A stretch of 64,000 bases of DNA, taken from Neorhizobium galegae. GTDB lineage: Bacteria; Pseudomonadota; Alphaproteobacteria; Rhizobiales; Rhizobiaceae. Below, piece after piece: positions 51,711-60,417 of this stretch. The notes under the pieces are model-generated. The model did not search any database, was not told the origin of the DNA, and saw only the letters and a program-made list of their open reading frames with translations. Position numbers and translations under genes: made by a program. Location of the stretch: positions 744,001 through 808,000 of the forward strand of contig NZ_CP090096.1 in assembly GCF_021391675.1 (NCBI RefSeq), given 5' to 3'. Each line of letters begins with the position of its first letter. Position 1 is the first letter of the stretch.

Positions 51711-52901
51711 TTACGGCTGCGCCGGGGCATTGTTGTTGAGCTGCGCCGGCGCTGCGCCGCCCGGATTGCCTCCGGGCATCGTGTGGCCTTGCATGTCGTG
51801 GTTTGTCGATGGCGCCTGCGATTGCGGCTGCCCGGAATTCTGGTCGACGCCCTCGGCCGGCTGATCGCTGCGGGCCGGGTTGCCCGTCGCCGGAAAGGTC
51901 GCGGCAGGTGCCGCATGGCCCGCTTCGCCCGCATGGCGGTTGTCATGCTCCAGCCTGGCACGGTTTTCGTGGCTCTCGATTCCGCCGCCGCCCGTCATGT
52001 CGATATGCATCATTTCGTCCATGCACATCTTGCCGGGCGTGGCGCACATGTTGAGCACGGTCCTGTAGAGCCCGTCCTCGACATTGGCGTAATAGCGCAC
52101 TGGTTCCTTGGTGCTCGGCTTTTCGAGCTTCAGATAGGCATCGCGGTTGAGCGCCGTGCCGTTCTGCTTGACGCGGGCGATCCACTGGTCGAAGCCTGCC
52201 TGGTCGACGCCGTGGAACTTGAAGCGCATGTGGGAAAAACCGTCGCCGCTGTAGTTCGAGGAGAGGCCTTCGTATTCGCCGGGCTTGTTGATGACGGCAT
52301 GCAGCTTCGTCTCCATGCCAGGCATGGCATAGATCATTCCGGCCAGTGCCGGCACATAGAAGGAGTTCATCACCGACGAGGCGGTGATCCTGAAGTTGAT
52401 CGGCACGTCCACCGGGGCCGCCATCTCGTTGACGGTGGCGATGCCGTAGTCCGGGTAGAAGAACAGCCATTTCCAGTCGAGCGCCACGACCTCGACCGTG
52501 AGCGGCTTTGTCTCCGCCGGGACGGCACGCTGGGCGTCCAGTCGTTCGAGCGGCCGGTAAGGGTCGAGCTTATGGGTGCTGATCCAGGTGACGGCACCGA
52601 GCGCGATGATGATGGCGAGCGGTGCGGACCAGATGATGACTTCGAGTCGCGTCGAATGGTGCCATTCGGGATCATAGGGCGCACTGGTGTTGGAGGCGCG
52701 ATAGCGCCAGGCGAAAAACAGCGTGAGAAAGATCACCGGCACGATGATGATCAGCATCAGCACCGTGGAGACGATGATCAGGTTGGCCTGCTGTTTGGCA
52801 ATATCGCCGGAAGGCGACATGACGACCAGATTGCATCCGGAAAGGCCTACAAGGACCAGAAGAGCGAACAACCGTGCTACGATTTTCAACTGAGGGGTCA
52901 T
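51711..52901 (-). CDS. cyoA: Cytochrome bo quinol oxidase subunit II (CyoA)
   Basis: A 396-residue subunit with a lipobox (VLVGLSGCNLVV) and two helices, then a periplasmic cupredoxin-like domain (VVALDWKWLFFYPDYGIATVN, FYVPALAGMIYAMPGM) without the copper-A ligands, as expected for quinol oxidases. The C-terminal 80 residues are a Pro/Ala/His-rich tail longer than in E. coli. First gene of cyoABCD-SURF1. Confidence 0.95.
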   Translation of the reverse strand: MTPQLKIVARLFALLVLVGLSGCNLVVMSPSGDIAKQQANLIIVSTVLMLIIIVPVIFLTLFFAWRYRASNTSAPYDPEWHHSTRLEVIIWSAPLAIIIALGAVTWISTHKLDPYRPLERLDAQRAVPAETKPLTVEVVALDWKWLFFYPDYGIATVNEMAAPVDVPINFRITASSVMNSFYVPALAGMIYAMPGMETKLHAVINKPGEYEGLSSNYSGDGFSHMRFKFHGVDQAGFDQWIARVKQNGTALNRDAYLKLEKPSTKEPVRYYANVEDGLYRTVLNMCATPGKMCMDEMMHIDMTGGGGIESHENRARLEHDNRHAGEAGHAAPAATFPATGNPARSDQPAEGVDQNSGQPQSQAPSTNHDMQGHTMPGGNPGGAAPAQLNNNAPAQP

Positions 52902-52973
52902 CTCGGGCTCAAGTTTGCGTTTTGTCTAGCTCGGAATAGGCTTGTTCCTGTACGGGCTGAAATGAGGTGGTTC

Positions 52974-53006
52974 GTCGCAGTGCAGCAATGTGTCGCAGTG
53001 CAGCAA
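52974..53006. repeat. Two 15-bp direct repeats upstream of cyoA
   Basis: GTCGCAGTGCAGCAA occurs at 52974-52988 and 52992-53006. About 70-105 bp before the cyoA start; a spacing of near two helical turns fits tandem regulator half-sites. Confidence 0.6.
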
Positions 53007-53181
53007 AAAACCGCATGGCCTTCGGCACCGTTTTGCGGCACCACCGGCACACTCGGCATTTGCCTCCGCCAACCGGAAATCTAGGACAACCTACCCGGCT
53101 GACCAGAGGGTGTGAATGGGAAGACGGTGCGGCTCGCCGCAATTGTCAGTTTTTTTAGCCTTGTTCCTTGATCTCGGCAGC

Positions 53182-53195
53182 ATGTTGATCAACAT
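53182..53195. promoter_or_regulatory. 14-bp palindrome upstream of the MFS gene
   Basis: ATGTTGATCAACAT, 35 bp before the start at 53231. A possible operator of an unidentified regulator. Confidence 0.4.
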
Positions 53196-53230
53196 TTCGG
53201 GGCGAGGCGAACTATCGCCAGGAGGAGTTC

Positions 53231-54589
53231 ATGACCACGGTCGTCAATCCCGCGTCAACAGGCCCGACATCGTCCGGCCTCGAAAGGGACGCCCGCCGCA
53301 TTCATGACGACAAGCCGATCTCGCCAGGCAGCATCGCGCTTGGTGTGATCATCGGCCGCATGTCGGAATTCTTCGACTTCTTCGTTTACGGGCTGGGCTC
53401 CGTCCTCGTTTTCCCGAAGCTGATCTTCCCGTTTGCGCCGACCCCGGTAGCCGCAACGCTGATGTCGTTCGCAATCTTCCCGCTCGCCTTCATGGCGCGA
53501 CCCGTCGGGACCTTCGTCTTCATGTGGATCGACCGCAATTATGGGCGCGGCACCAAGCTGACGATCGCGCTGTTCCTGCTCGGCGGATCGACGGCCTCGA
53601 TCGCCTTCCTGCCGGGTTACGACACGATCGGCTATTGGGCGGTGGCATTGCTGGCGCTGTTCCGCATGGGGCAGGGTTTTGCGCTCGGCGGCGCCTGGGA
53701 CGGGCTCGCCTCGCTCCTGAACCTCAATGCGCCACCTAACCGGCGCGGCTGGTATGCGATGATCCCGCAGCTCGGCGCACCGATCGGTTTTGCGCTGGCG
53801 AGCATCCTGTTCGGTTATTTCGTCGCCAATCTCTCGGAAGCGGATTTCATTTCCTGGGGCTGGCGCTATCCGTTCTTCGTGGCGTTTGCGATCAACGTCG
53901 TGGCGCTGTTCGCGCGCCTTCGCATCGTCGCCAGCAAGGAGTTCGGTTCGGCGCTCGAAGCCAACGAGCTGCAGGCCCGGCCGATCTTCGAAATGCTGAG
54001 CAAGCATGCCCATGACGTCGTGCTCGGTGCGTTCGTGCCGCTTGCCAGCTTCGCCATGTTCCATCTGGTGACGATCTTCCCGTTGAGCTGGGTGACGCTC
54101 TATGGCGGGCAGTCCGCGGCGGAATTCCTGTTCGTGCAGGTGATCGGGGCCGCCGTCGGCATCGTCGGCATCATTCTCTCGGGCCTGATCGCCGACCGTA
54201 TCGGCCGCCGCAGCCAGCTGATGATCGGCGCGGTGATCATCGCGATCTTCTCGTTCTCGGCGCCCTTCCTACTCGATGCCGGCGGCAAGGGGCAGGACGC
54301 CTTCATCATCATCGGCTTCGGCATTCTCGGCCTCTCGTTCGGCCAGGCCTCCGGTGCCGTCTCCTCGCGCTTCGGGCAATATTATCGTTATACCGGCGCG
54401 GCGCTCACCTCCGACCTTGCCTGGCTGGTCGGCGCCGGTTTCGCACCGCTGGTGGCGCTCGGACTTGCCAGCAGTTTCGGCATCATCTTCATCGGCGGAT
54501 ATCTGATCTCCGGCGCGATCTGCACCATCGCGGCCCTCAGCCTCAGCCGGGTTCTGGACCAGAGCGGCGAGCCCGGGCAGGAGCGGTAA
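53231..54589 (+). CDS. MFS transporter (metabolite:H+ symporter type)
   Basis: A 452-residue membrane protein with 12 helices. FFDFFVYGLGSVLVFPKLIFP in helix 1 is the hallmark of the metabolite:H+ symporter group, and ADRIGRRSQLM marks the central loop. It probably imports a carboxylate or similar nutrient. AGGAGG precedes the ATG. It is convergent with the DapA-family gene. Confidence 0.92.
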   Translation: MTTVVNPASTGPTSSGLERDARRIHDDKPISPGSIALGVIIGRMSEFFDFFVYGLGSVLVFPKLIFPFAPTPVAATLMSFAIFPLAFMARPVGTFVFMWIDRNYGRGTKLTIALFLLGGSTASIAFLPGYDTIGYWAVALLALFRMGQGFALGGAWDGLASLLNLNAPPNRRGWYAMIPQLGAPIGFALASILFGYFVANLSEADFISWGWRYPFFVAFAINVVALFARLRIVASKEFGSALEANELQARPIFEMLSKHAHDVVLGAFVPLASFAMFHLVTIFPLSWVTLYGGQSAAEFLFVQVIGAAVGIVGIILSGLIADRIGRRSQLMIGAVIIAIFSFSAPFLLDAGGKGQDAFIIIGFGILGLSFGQASGAVSSRFGQYYRYTGAALTSDLAWLVGAGFAPLVALGLASSFGIIFIGGYLISGAICTIAALSLSRVLDQSGEPGQER

Positions 54590-54605
54590 CGGCTTTCGTT
54601 ACTTT

Positions 54606-54628
54606 CCTTCTCCCCGGCGGGGAGAAGG
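54606..54628. repeat. Dispersed palindrome CCTTCTCCCC-GGC-GGGGAGAAGG
   Basis: A 10-bp perfect stem with a 3-base loop, followed by TGATCCGAAGCATCGGACGA. Same family as the elements at 13755 and 24430. Between two convergent genes, where it may terminate both. Confidence 0.75.
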
Positions 54629-54662
54629 TGATCCGAAGCATCGGACGAGGGGTGTCGCCTCC

Positions 54663-55574
54663 TCAGGCTGCCTTTTTGGCAAGCGTCGGCCGCGTCGCAG
54701 CGGCCTTTTCCACCATCGCGGTCACTTCAGCACGGCGCGCACCCGTCAGCGGCATGCGCGGCATGCGGACGCGCTCGGAGCCGCGGCCCATGATCTGCTC
54801 GGCGAGCTTGATCGACTGGACGAGGTCGTGCTCGGCATCGAGATGCAATAGCGGCATGAACCAGCGATAGATGGCGCGGGCTTCGACCCAGTCGCCGCGG
54901 GCAGCGGCAGCCACGAGGGCGACGGATTCCTGCGGGAAGGCGCTCGTGAGGCCGGAGACCCAGCCCTTGGCCCCAAGCATCAGGCCCTCGAGCGCGACGT
55001 CGTCGAGGCCGGCGAAGATGTCGAAGCGGTCACCGAAGGCATTGATCAGGTCGGTGAAGCGGCGGGGGTCCGGCGCGCTTTCCTTGACGGCCTTGATGTT
55101 CGGCACGTCTTCGAGCTGCCGCAGCACGTCGGCGCCGATGTTGACGCGATAGGCCGGCGGGTTGTTGTAGAGCATGATCGGCAGCGAGGTGGCGGCGGCG
55201 ACCGTCTTGAAATGGGCGACCAGTTCTTCCGGCTTCGGCACGTAGACCATGGCCGGCAGCAGCATCAGGCCGTCGGCGCCGAGCTTCTCGGCATCCTGGG
55301 CATAGGCGACGGCGCGGCGGGTGTCGAACTCGGACACGCCGGTCACGACCGGCACGCGGCCGTTCACCACTTCGACGGCGGCCTTGAGGATGGTGCGCTT
55401 TTCTTCCGGATCGAGCGAGTTGTTCTCGCCGCAGGTGCCCATGACAATCAGGCCGTTGACGCCGTCGTTGACGAGCGCGTCCTGTACGCCTTGCGTGGCC
55501 TTGAGGTCGATCGAGAAGTCTTCGTTGAACTGTGTCGTCACTGCGGGGAAAACGCCGCTCCAGCCTGTGGTCAT
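54663..55574 (-). CDS. Dihydrodipicolinate-synthase/N-acetylneuraminate-lyase family protein
   Basis: A 303-residue TIM-barrel aldolase. The Schiff-base Lys is in PNIKAVKESAPD, and the Tyr of MLYNNPPAYRVN is the catalytic one; GTCGENNSLDPEEK is the substrate loop (GTTGE in DHDPS). Members cleave or deaminate 2-oxo acids, including pyrroline-hydroxycarboxylate deaminase. ATG at 55574 follows GAGGAG. Neighbouring DadA-type and Xaa-Pro-type genes suggest an imino-acid route. Confidence 0.9.
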   Translation of the reverse strand: MTTGWSGVFPAVTTQFNEDFSIDLKATQGVQDALVNDGVNGLIVMGTCGENNSLDPEEKRTILKAAVEVVNGRVPVVTGVSEFDTRRAVAYAQDAEKLGADGLMLLPAMVYVPKPEELVAHFKTVAAATSLPIMLYNNPPAYRVNIGADVLRQLEDVPNIKAVKESAPDPRRFTDLINAFGDRFDIFAGLDDVALEGLMLGAKGWVSGLTSAFPQESVALVAAAARGDWVEARAIYRWFMPLLHLDAEHDLVQSIKLAEQIMGRGSERVRMPRMPLTGARRAEVTAMVEKAAATRPTLAKKAA

Positions 55575-55629
55575 GAAATGCACTCCTCTGGTTGATGGAT
55601 CATATTATGCGCGGTTGCGCCGATATCTG

Positions 55630-56772
55630 TTACGCGAAGGGTTCGGCCGGGCCTTTGCTTGGCTCAGTGAACCATTGCGGGCCGCTGTCGGTCATGTGGA
55701 TGTGGTCTTCGAGGCGGATGCCGAAACGGTCCGGGAAAACGATCATCGGTTCGTTGGAGAAACACATGCCCGGTTCCAGTACGGTCGCATTGCCGCGCAC
55801 GATATAGGGCTCCTCGTGGATCTCGAGGCCTAGGCCGTGGCCGGCGCGATGCGGCAGACCGGGGAGGATGTAGTCTGGGCCGAGGCCGTGTTTCGCCAGC
55901 ACCTTGCGGGCCGCATCGTCGAGACTGCCGCAGGTGGCGCCGAGGCGGGCGGCCTCGAAGACGGCCTGTTCCGCCTCGCGCTCGATCGCCCAGGCGGCTG
56001 CGAATTCCGTAGTAGGCTCTTCCATCACATAGGTACGGGTGAGATCGGAATAATAACCGTCGAGCCGGCAGCCGGTATCGACCAGGACCACGTCGCCAGG
56101 CGCATAGGCCTGCTCGCCGTCGGCGCCGTGGGGAAGGGAGGTCGCAACCCCGAAGGAGACGATGCAGAAACTCGAACCGCCTGTGGCACCGAGGGCGCGA
56201 TGCTGTTCGTCGATATGGCGGACCACGTCCGAGGCAAGCACGCCCGGCTTGATGAAGGCATGCGCTCGGCGATGCACTTCCAGCGTCAGGTTCATCGCAT
56301 GCTGGATGAGATCGATCTCGGCCTTCGATTTCAGGAGCCTGAGATCGCGGATCAGCCGTCCGCCATCGGTGAGCCGCTCAGTGCCGAAAACGGCGGCGAG
56401 CTGGTGGTAGACGAATAGCGGCAGCGCGTCGTCGAGGGCGACTTTCACATTGGAAGGCAGAAGTGCGGCGACCAACGCGGCGCTCGCTTCATCCTCCTGC
56501 CAGACGACGATCTCGCCCGGCAGATGGGATAAGCTTTCAACCCGGCTCCGCTCGAACCCCGGCACGATATAGGTCACCGATTTCGGCGTCACCAGCGCGC
56601 CGAGCAGGCGTTCGCTCTGGTGCCAGACGAGGCCGGTGAAATAACGCAGGCTTTCGCTGGCGCCGAGCAGGATGCCGCCCAGCCCCTTTTCGTCCAGCGA
56701 CGCCTGAAGCCGGGCAAGACGCTGCCGCCGCTCGTCGTCGGTGATCTTCGGGACGGGGTGAGACCAGGCCAT
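55630..56772 (-). CDS. M24-family metallopeptidase (Xaa-Pro aminopeptidase-like)
   Basis: A 380-residue creatinase/aminopeptidase-fold protein. The metal ligands are the two Asp in VDTGCRLDGYYSDLTRTYV, His in RAGHGLGLEIHEEPY and Glu in SNEPMI. It removes an N-terminal residue before proline, or splits a related amide such as creatine. AAGGAAG precedes the start at 56772. Confidence 0.9.
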   Translation of the reverse strand: MAWSHPVPKITDDERRQRLARLQASLDEKGLGGILLGASESLRYFTGLVWHQSERLLGALVTPKSVTYIVPGFERSRVESLSHLPGEIVVWQEDEASAALVAALLPSNVKVALDDALPLFVYHQLAAVFGTERLTDGGRLIRDLRLLKSKAEIDLIQHAMNLTLEVHRRAHAFIKPGVLASDVVRHIDEQHRALGATGGSSFCIVSFGVATSLPHGADGEQAYAPGDVVLVDTGCRLDGYYSDLTRTYVMEEPTTEFAAAWAIEREAEQAVFEAARLGATCGSLDDAARKVLAKHGLGPDYILPGLPHRAGHGLGLEIHEEPYIVRGNATVLEPGMCFSNEPMIVFPDRFGIRLEDHIHMTDSGPQWFTEPSKGPAEPFA

Positions 56773-56876
56773 GTCCGCTTCCTTTCGATTTCGCTCCGGT
56801 TATATTCTGTTGTAGTCAGTTTGTCGACAGGGATATTTGGCACGCGCAGCCGACCTGCATTCCGCCCTCGCCAATG

Positions 56877-58127
56877 TTAGCGAAACCGGCTGATGCTGTA
56901 AGGTTCGATATCGAGGGCAGGCTTTCGGCGCGCCGCGATATCGGCGACCAACCGGCCGGTCACAGCTGATTGCGTCAGCCCGAGATGCCCGTGGCCGAAG
57001 GCATAGATGATCGCCGGCGTCGCGGTCGAAGCACTGATCACCGGCAGGCAGTCCGGCATGGAGGGACGAAAACCCATCCACTGGCGGCCACCATCGGTCT
57101 TCAGGTCGGGCAGGAAGCTTTTCGCCTTTTTCAGCATCGCCTCCGAGCGCTTATAGTTCGGCGCCAGTGTCAGCCCGCCGAGCTCGACCGCGCCGCCGAC
57201 GCGGATGCCGGAGGAAAGCGGCGTTACCACGAAGCCGTGGTCGTTGAAATAAAGCTGGCGATGCAGCGGGAAGGCCCCTTGCGGCAGCGTCGTATTATAG
57301 CCGCGCTCGGTTTCGAGCGGGGCATGATCGCCGAGGCCGGTTACAATCTTCTTCGACCAGGCGCCGCCGGCCAGCACGACGGTTTTCGCATCGAAGATGG
57401 CGCCATCCGCCAGAATGACCCTGGCGCCATCGTTTATGGGCTCGATGCGGATGACGTCACCGATCCTGAGCGATGCGCCACGGTACATGGCGTTGCTGAA
57501 AAGGGCCTGGGTGAATTCCAGCGGGTCGGAAACCTGCAGGCCGGAAGGGGTGAAGATGCCGTGCCGAAACTGCGGCGCAAGGCCCGGCTGCAGGGAGTCG
57601 ATCTCGTCGCGGCCGACCTTCTGGAACTCGAAACCGGCCTTGCGTTTCGCTTGCCAGTCGTCACCAGCGGCATTGAGGCTTGCCTCGCTGTCGTAGAGGT
57701 CGAGCGTGCCGGTCTGCTTCACCATTGCCCGAAGGCCGGCGCGTTCGACGGTCCGCAGCATTTCGTTGCGCGCCATCGGCATCATCCTGGCATGTACGCC
57801 GACGGTACGCTCATAGGCAGGCCGGGCGCTGGCCCGCCAGAGGCGCCACAGCCACGGCACCATGTTGAGTGCGTAGGACGGCGGCAGGCTGAGGGGACCG
57901 AGCGGATCGAGCAGCCATTTCGGCGCCTTCCACATCATGCCGGGTGCGGCGATCGGAATGATTTCCGGAAAGGCGAGAATGCCGGCATTGCCGCTGCTCG
58001 CACCGCGGGCCACTTCGCCGCGCTCGATCATCAGCACCGAGCGGCCGTCTTCCAGCAGGTAATGCGCCGACATCGCGCCTATTATGCCCGAGCCGATGAC
58101 GACGGCGTCGACCGAAGAGGAGTTCAT
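56877..58127 (-). CDS. FAD-dependent amino-acid oxidoreductase (DadA-like)
   Basis: A 416-residue flavoprotein. VIGSGIIGAMSAHYL (about 10-24) is the FAD loop and MIERGEVARGASSGNAG follows. The C-terminal GFRPSMPDCLPVISAS is typical of D-amino-acid dehydrogenases. It oxidises a D-amino or imino acid, passing electrons to the membrane. Upstream of the peptidase gene on the same strand. Confidence 0.9.
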   Translation of the reverse strand: MNSSSVDAVVIGSGIIGAMSAHYLLEDGRSVLMIERGEVARGASSGNAGILAFPEIIPIAAPGMMWKAPKWLLDPLGPLSLPPSYALNMVPWLWRLWRASARPAYERTVGVHARMMPMARNEMLRTVERAGLRAMVKQTGTLDLYDSEASLNAAGDDWQAKRKAGFEFQKVGRDEIDSLQPGLAPQFRHGIFTPSGLQVSDPLEFTQALFSNAMYRGASLRIGDVIRIEPINDGARVILADGAIFDAKTVVLAGGAWSKKIVTGLGDHAPLETERGYNTTLPQGAFPLHRQLYFNDHGFVVTPLSSGIRVGGAVELGGLTLAPNYKRSEAMLKKAKSFLPDLKTDGGRQWMGFRPSMPDCLPVISASTATPAIIYAFGHGHLGLTQSAVTGRLVADIAARRKPALDIEPYSISRFR

Positions 58128-58163
58128 GATTTCTGGTCCTGTGAAGCGGATGCGGAAGGGGGA

Positions 58164-58880
58164 TCAGGATGCGGCAAGATCGATCGGTTGGCCGAGATCG
58201 CGGGCGATATAATCCTGGATCTGCCGGACGATCTGTTCCGCATGCTTGATGGCGAGCCTATCGGAACGCTCGACGTCGCGCGCTTCGATGGCGGCGATCA
58301 TCTCCTCGTGTTCGTCGACATACTGGCGCGGCAGCCGATCATCGAAGGTACGATAATAGAGGCGCAGGATGCGGCGCCCTTCGTCGAGCAGTCGGGCGAA
58401 GAAGGTGGTGTAATAGGAATTGCCGGCAAGTTCGGCGATCGCCACGTGAAATTCCCGGTTCGCCTCGATCATCGCGAAGGCGTCGTGGGCGGCAACCGCT
58501 GCAGCGAACTCCGCCTGCCGCTTGCGGATTTCGCCCATCGCCGGCGGCGTCGCGCGCATGGCGGCACCGCGGGTAGTGACGCGGTACATCAGCATCAGCG
58601 CATCGAAATAAGGAGGCAGAGAGGCGAAATCGATCGTCGCGACGATGGTGTTGCGGTTCGGCAGCGTGGTGACGAGACCATCGGCAGAAAGCCGCAACAA
58701 TGCTTCGCGGATCGGCGTGCGCGACATGCCGAAACGCTCGGACAGCCGGACTTCGTCCAACGGGCTGCCGGGGGCCAAGGCCATGGCGAGGATTTCCCGG
58801 CGCAGGATCGTATAGACGCTCTGCGTCCCGGAGCCGCGGGTGCGGGGGATATCGGTTTCTGCAGGTTCGTTCGTCGCCAT
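58164..58880 (-). CDS. GntR-family regulator (FCD subfamily)
   Basis: A 238-residue regulator with HTH SVYTILRREILAMALAPGSP and ERFGMSRTPIREALLRL, and a C-terminal FCD domain with DDRLPRQYVDEHEEMIAAIE. It is the first gene of the set that contains the oxidase, peptidase and DapA-family genes and is their likely regulator. Confidence 0.9.
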   Translation of the reverse strand: MATNEPAETDIPRTRGSGTQSVYTILRREILAMALAPGSPLDEVRLSERFGMSRTPIREALLRLSADGLVTTLPNRNTIVATIDFASLPPYFDALMLMYRVTTRGAAMRATPPAMGEIRKRQAEFAAAVAAHDAFAMIEANREFHVAIAELAGNSYYTTFFARLLDEGRRILRLYYRTFDDRLPRQYVDEHEEMIAAIEARDVERSDRLAIKHAEQIVRQIQDYIARDLGQPIDLAAS

Positions 58881-58995
58881 CGTTCACCGTTCTGCGTCGC
58901 AAGCCAATGCGTCAGGACAATTGCACACGTGTTGTCGACAGGAAAGCCCTCAGGGTGACAGAACGGATGTGGTGCAGTTTGGTCGGATCGAAGCC

Positions 58996-60291
58996 TCAGT
59001 CGCCGCCGGCCTTGGACTGGCCGTGCAGCATGGCAGCGACGATCCGCGCTGCCGCCAGTCTGCCCGCGACGATCGCGCCATCGACATAGCCGGGATAGGA
59101 CGGGGACAGTTCCGACGATGCGAAATGGACAGGGGGCACGCCTTCGTTGATGATGTCTTCCGCATAACGGGCGTCGAGATCGATGATGACATCGCTATAG
59201 GCGCCGCCGCTCCAGGGATCGTCGACCCAGTCGCGCACGTGGATGTCGCGCGGATTGCCGCCTTCGGGGCCGAAGGCCGCGGTCAGCTGTTCGCGGATGA
59301 AAGCGATGAGTTCCTCGCGCGGTCGCCCATGCCATTGCTGCGCTTCCGGCCCGCCGACGAAAACGATGAGGCCGGCATAATCGTCGTGGCTGGCATCGCA
59401 GGCATAGAGGCCCTGGGGTTCGTGCCACATGACGGCGCCGGAAAGCCCCCGTTCGCGCCAGAACGGCTTGTCGTAACTGACCTGCAGCTTGATCGACAGG
59501 CCGGGCGCCCAAGCGGAAAGCGCCTTCTGTAGCGGCTGCGCAAGGGCTGGCGAAAACGGAAGCCGGCGGATCATCACCGGCGGCAGCGCCAGGATAAGGC
59601 GTTTCGCCGAGAAACGCTCGTCGCCGGCGATGACGGTGACGCTGGCGTCAGAATATTCGATCCCCGTCACCGGCGTGCCAAGGCGCAGCCGGTCGCCGAG
59701 CCGGGCCGCCAGCTGGTCGGCCAGCGCATGCAGCGTGCCGGGCAGGAACATTTCCATTTCCGAATAGGTATTGGTGATGCGCCGATCGTTAGAGGCGAGC
59801 CAGGTGAAGGCGACTTCCTCCGGCGCGCGGCACCAGAGGCCCTTGATCAGCCGCAGGAAACTTTTCCTCACGTCGGGGGCCACGTCGTCCTGCCGGGCCA
59901 CCCAGTCGGCGACCGTCAGTTTCGCGAGCTCCGGGTCGTCCGGATCGGTGGCGATCATCCGGTCGCGGAGCGCATCGACCCCCCGCCAGCGCGCAAAACC
60001 CTGCTGCGGCGGGACCGGCGGCCGGTAGATGGCCTCGCCATCATAGTGGGTCATGACCGGCGTCTTGCCGTTTTCCTCGATGACGGCCATCAGCTCGCTC
60101 ATGTCGCGGCAGAAGAACTGCCCGCCGGTATCGACCCGGGTACCGTCCGGCAGCGTCTCGGATTCGACCTTACCGCCGACCCGATCGCGCGCCTCGAGCA
60201 GCAGCACGTCGAGCCCCGCATCGACAAGCTCCAGCGCGGCGCTCAGGCCCGTAAACCCTGCGCCGACGACGATGGCATCCCGCTCAGGCAT
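58996..60291 (-). CDS. Flavin-containing amine oxidase
   Basis: A 431-residue monoamine-oxidase-type flavoprotein. The FAD loop is IVVGAGFTGLSAALELVDA with LEARDRVGGKVES. The C-terminal PSYPGYVDGAIVAGRLAA is the usual cofactor-contact end. It oxidises an amine, giving aldehyde, ammonia and peroxide. GGAGAAAAGA precedes the ATG. Confidence 0.9.
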   Translation of the reverse strand: MPERDAIVVGAGFTGLSAALELVDAGLDVLLLEARDRVGGKVESETLPDGTRVDTGGQFFCRDMSELMAVIEENGKTPVMTHYDGEAIYRPPVPPQQGFARWRGVDALRDRMIATDPDDPELAKLTVADWVARQDDVAPDVRKSFLRLIKGLWCRAPEEVAFTWLASNDRRITNTYSEMEMFLPGTLHALADQLAARLGDRLRLGTPVTGIEYSDASVTVIAGDERFSAKRLILALPPVMIRRLPFSPALAQPLQKALSAWAPGLSIKLQVSYDKPFWRERGLSGAVMWHEPQGLYACDASHDDYAGLIVFVGGPEAQQWHGRPREELIAFIREQLTAAFGPEGGNPRDIHVRDWVDDPWSGGAYSDVIIDLDARYAEDIINEGVPPVHFASSELSPSYPGYVDGAIVAGRLAAARIVAAMLHGQSKAGGD

Positions 60292-60417
60292 TCTTTTCTC
60301 CGACTATCTTCCTGCCTTTGCCATTACCGCAAGCGCTTGGGCGCGTCCATGAGGCTGGGAAGGGAGCGGTCCGAATCATGCCGCCCTCGGACATCGATAC
60401 CTGAGGGCGGACCGGCG

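Larger units (their letters stand above)
52902..53230. other. 329-bp intergenic region with tandem repeat and palindrome
   Basis: Divergent spacer between cyoA and the MFS gene. It contains two copies of GTCGCAGTGCAGCAA (52974-52988 and 52992-53006, 18-bp period) and a perfect 14-bp palindrome ATGTTGATCAACAT (53182-53195). The rest has no clear gene or terminator. Confidence 0.7.

Noticed and set aside
52974..53006. CRISPR array reading of the short direct repeats
   Set aside because: Two 15-bp copies with a 3-bp spacer are far too short, and no cas gene occurs in the window.
53182..53195. FNR/FnrN box reading of the palindrome
   Set aside because: An FNR site is TTGAT-N4-ATCAA; here the half-sites are fused (TTGATCAA) without the 4-base spacer.
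56970..58958. A 662-codon frame antisense to the FAD oxidoreductase and GntR genes
   Set aside because: It spans two well-supported genes and has no domain of its own.
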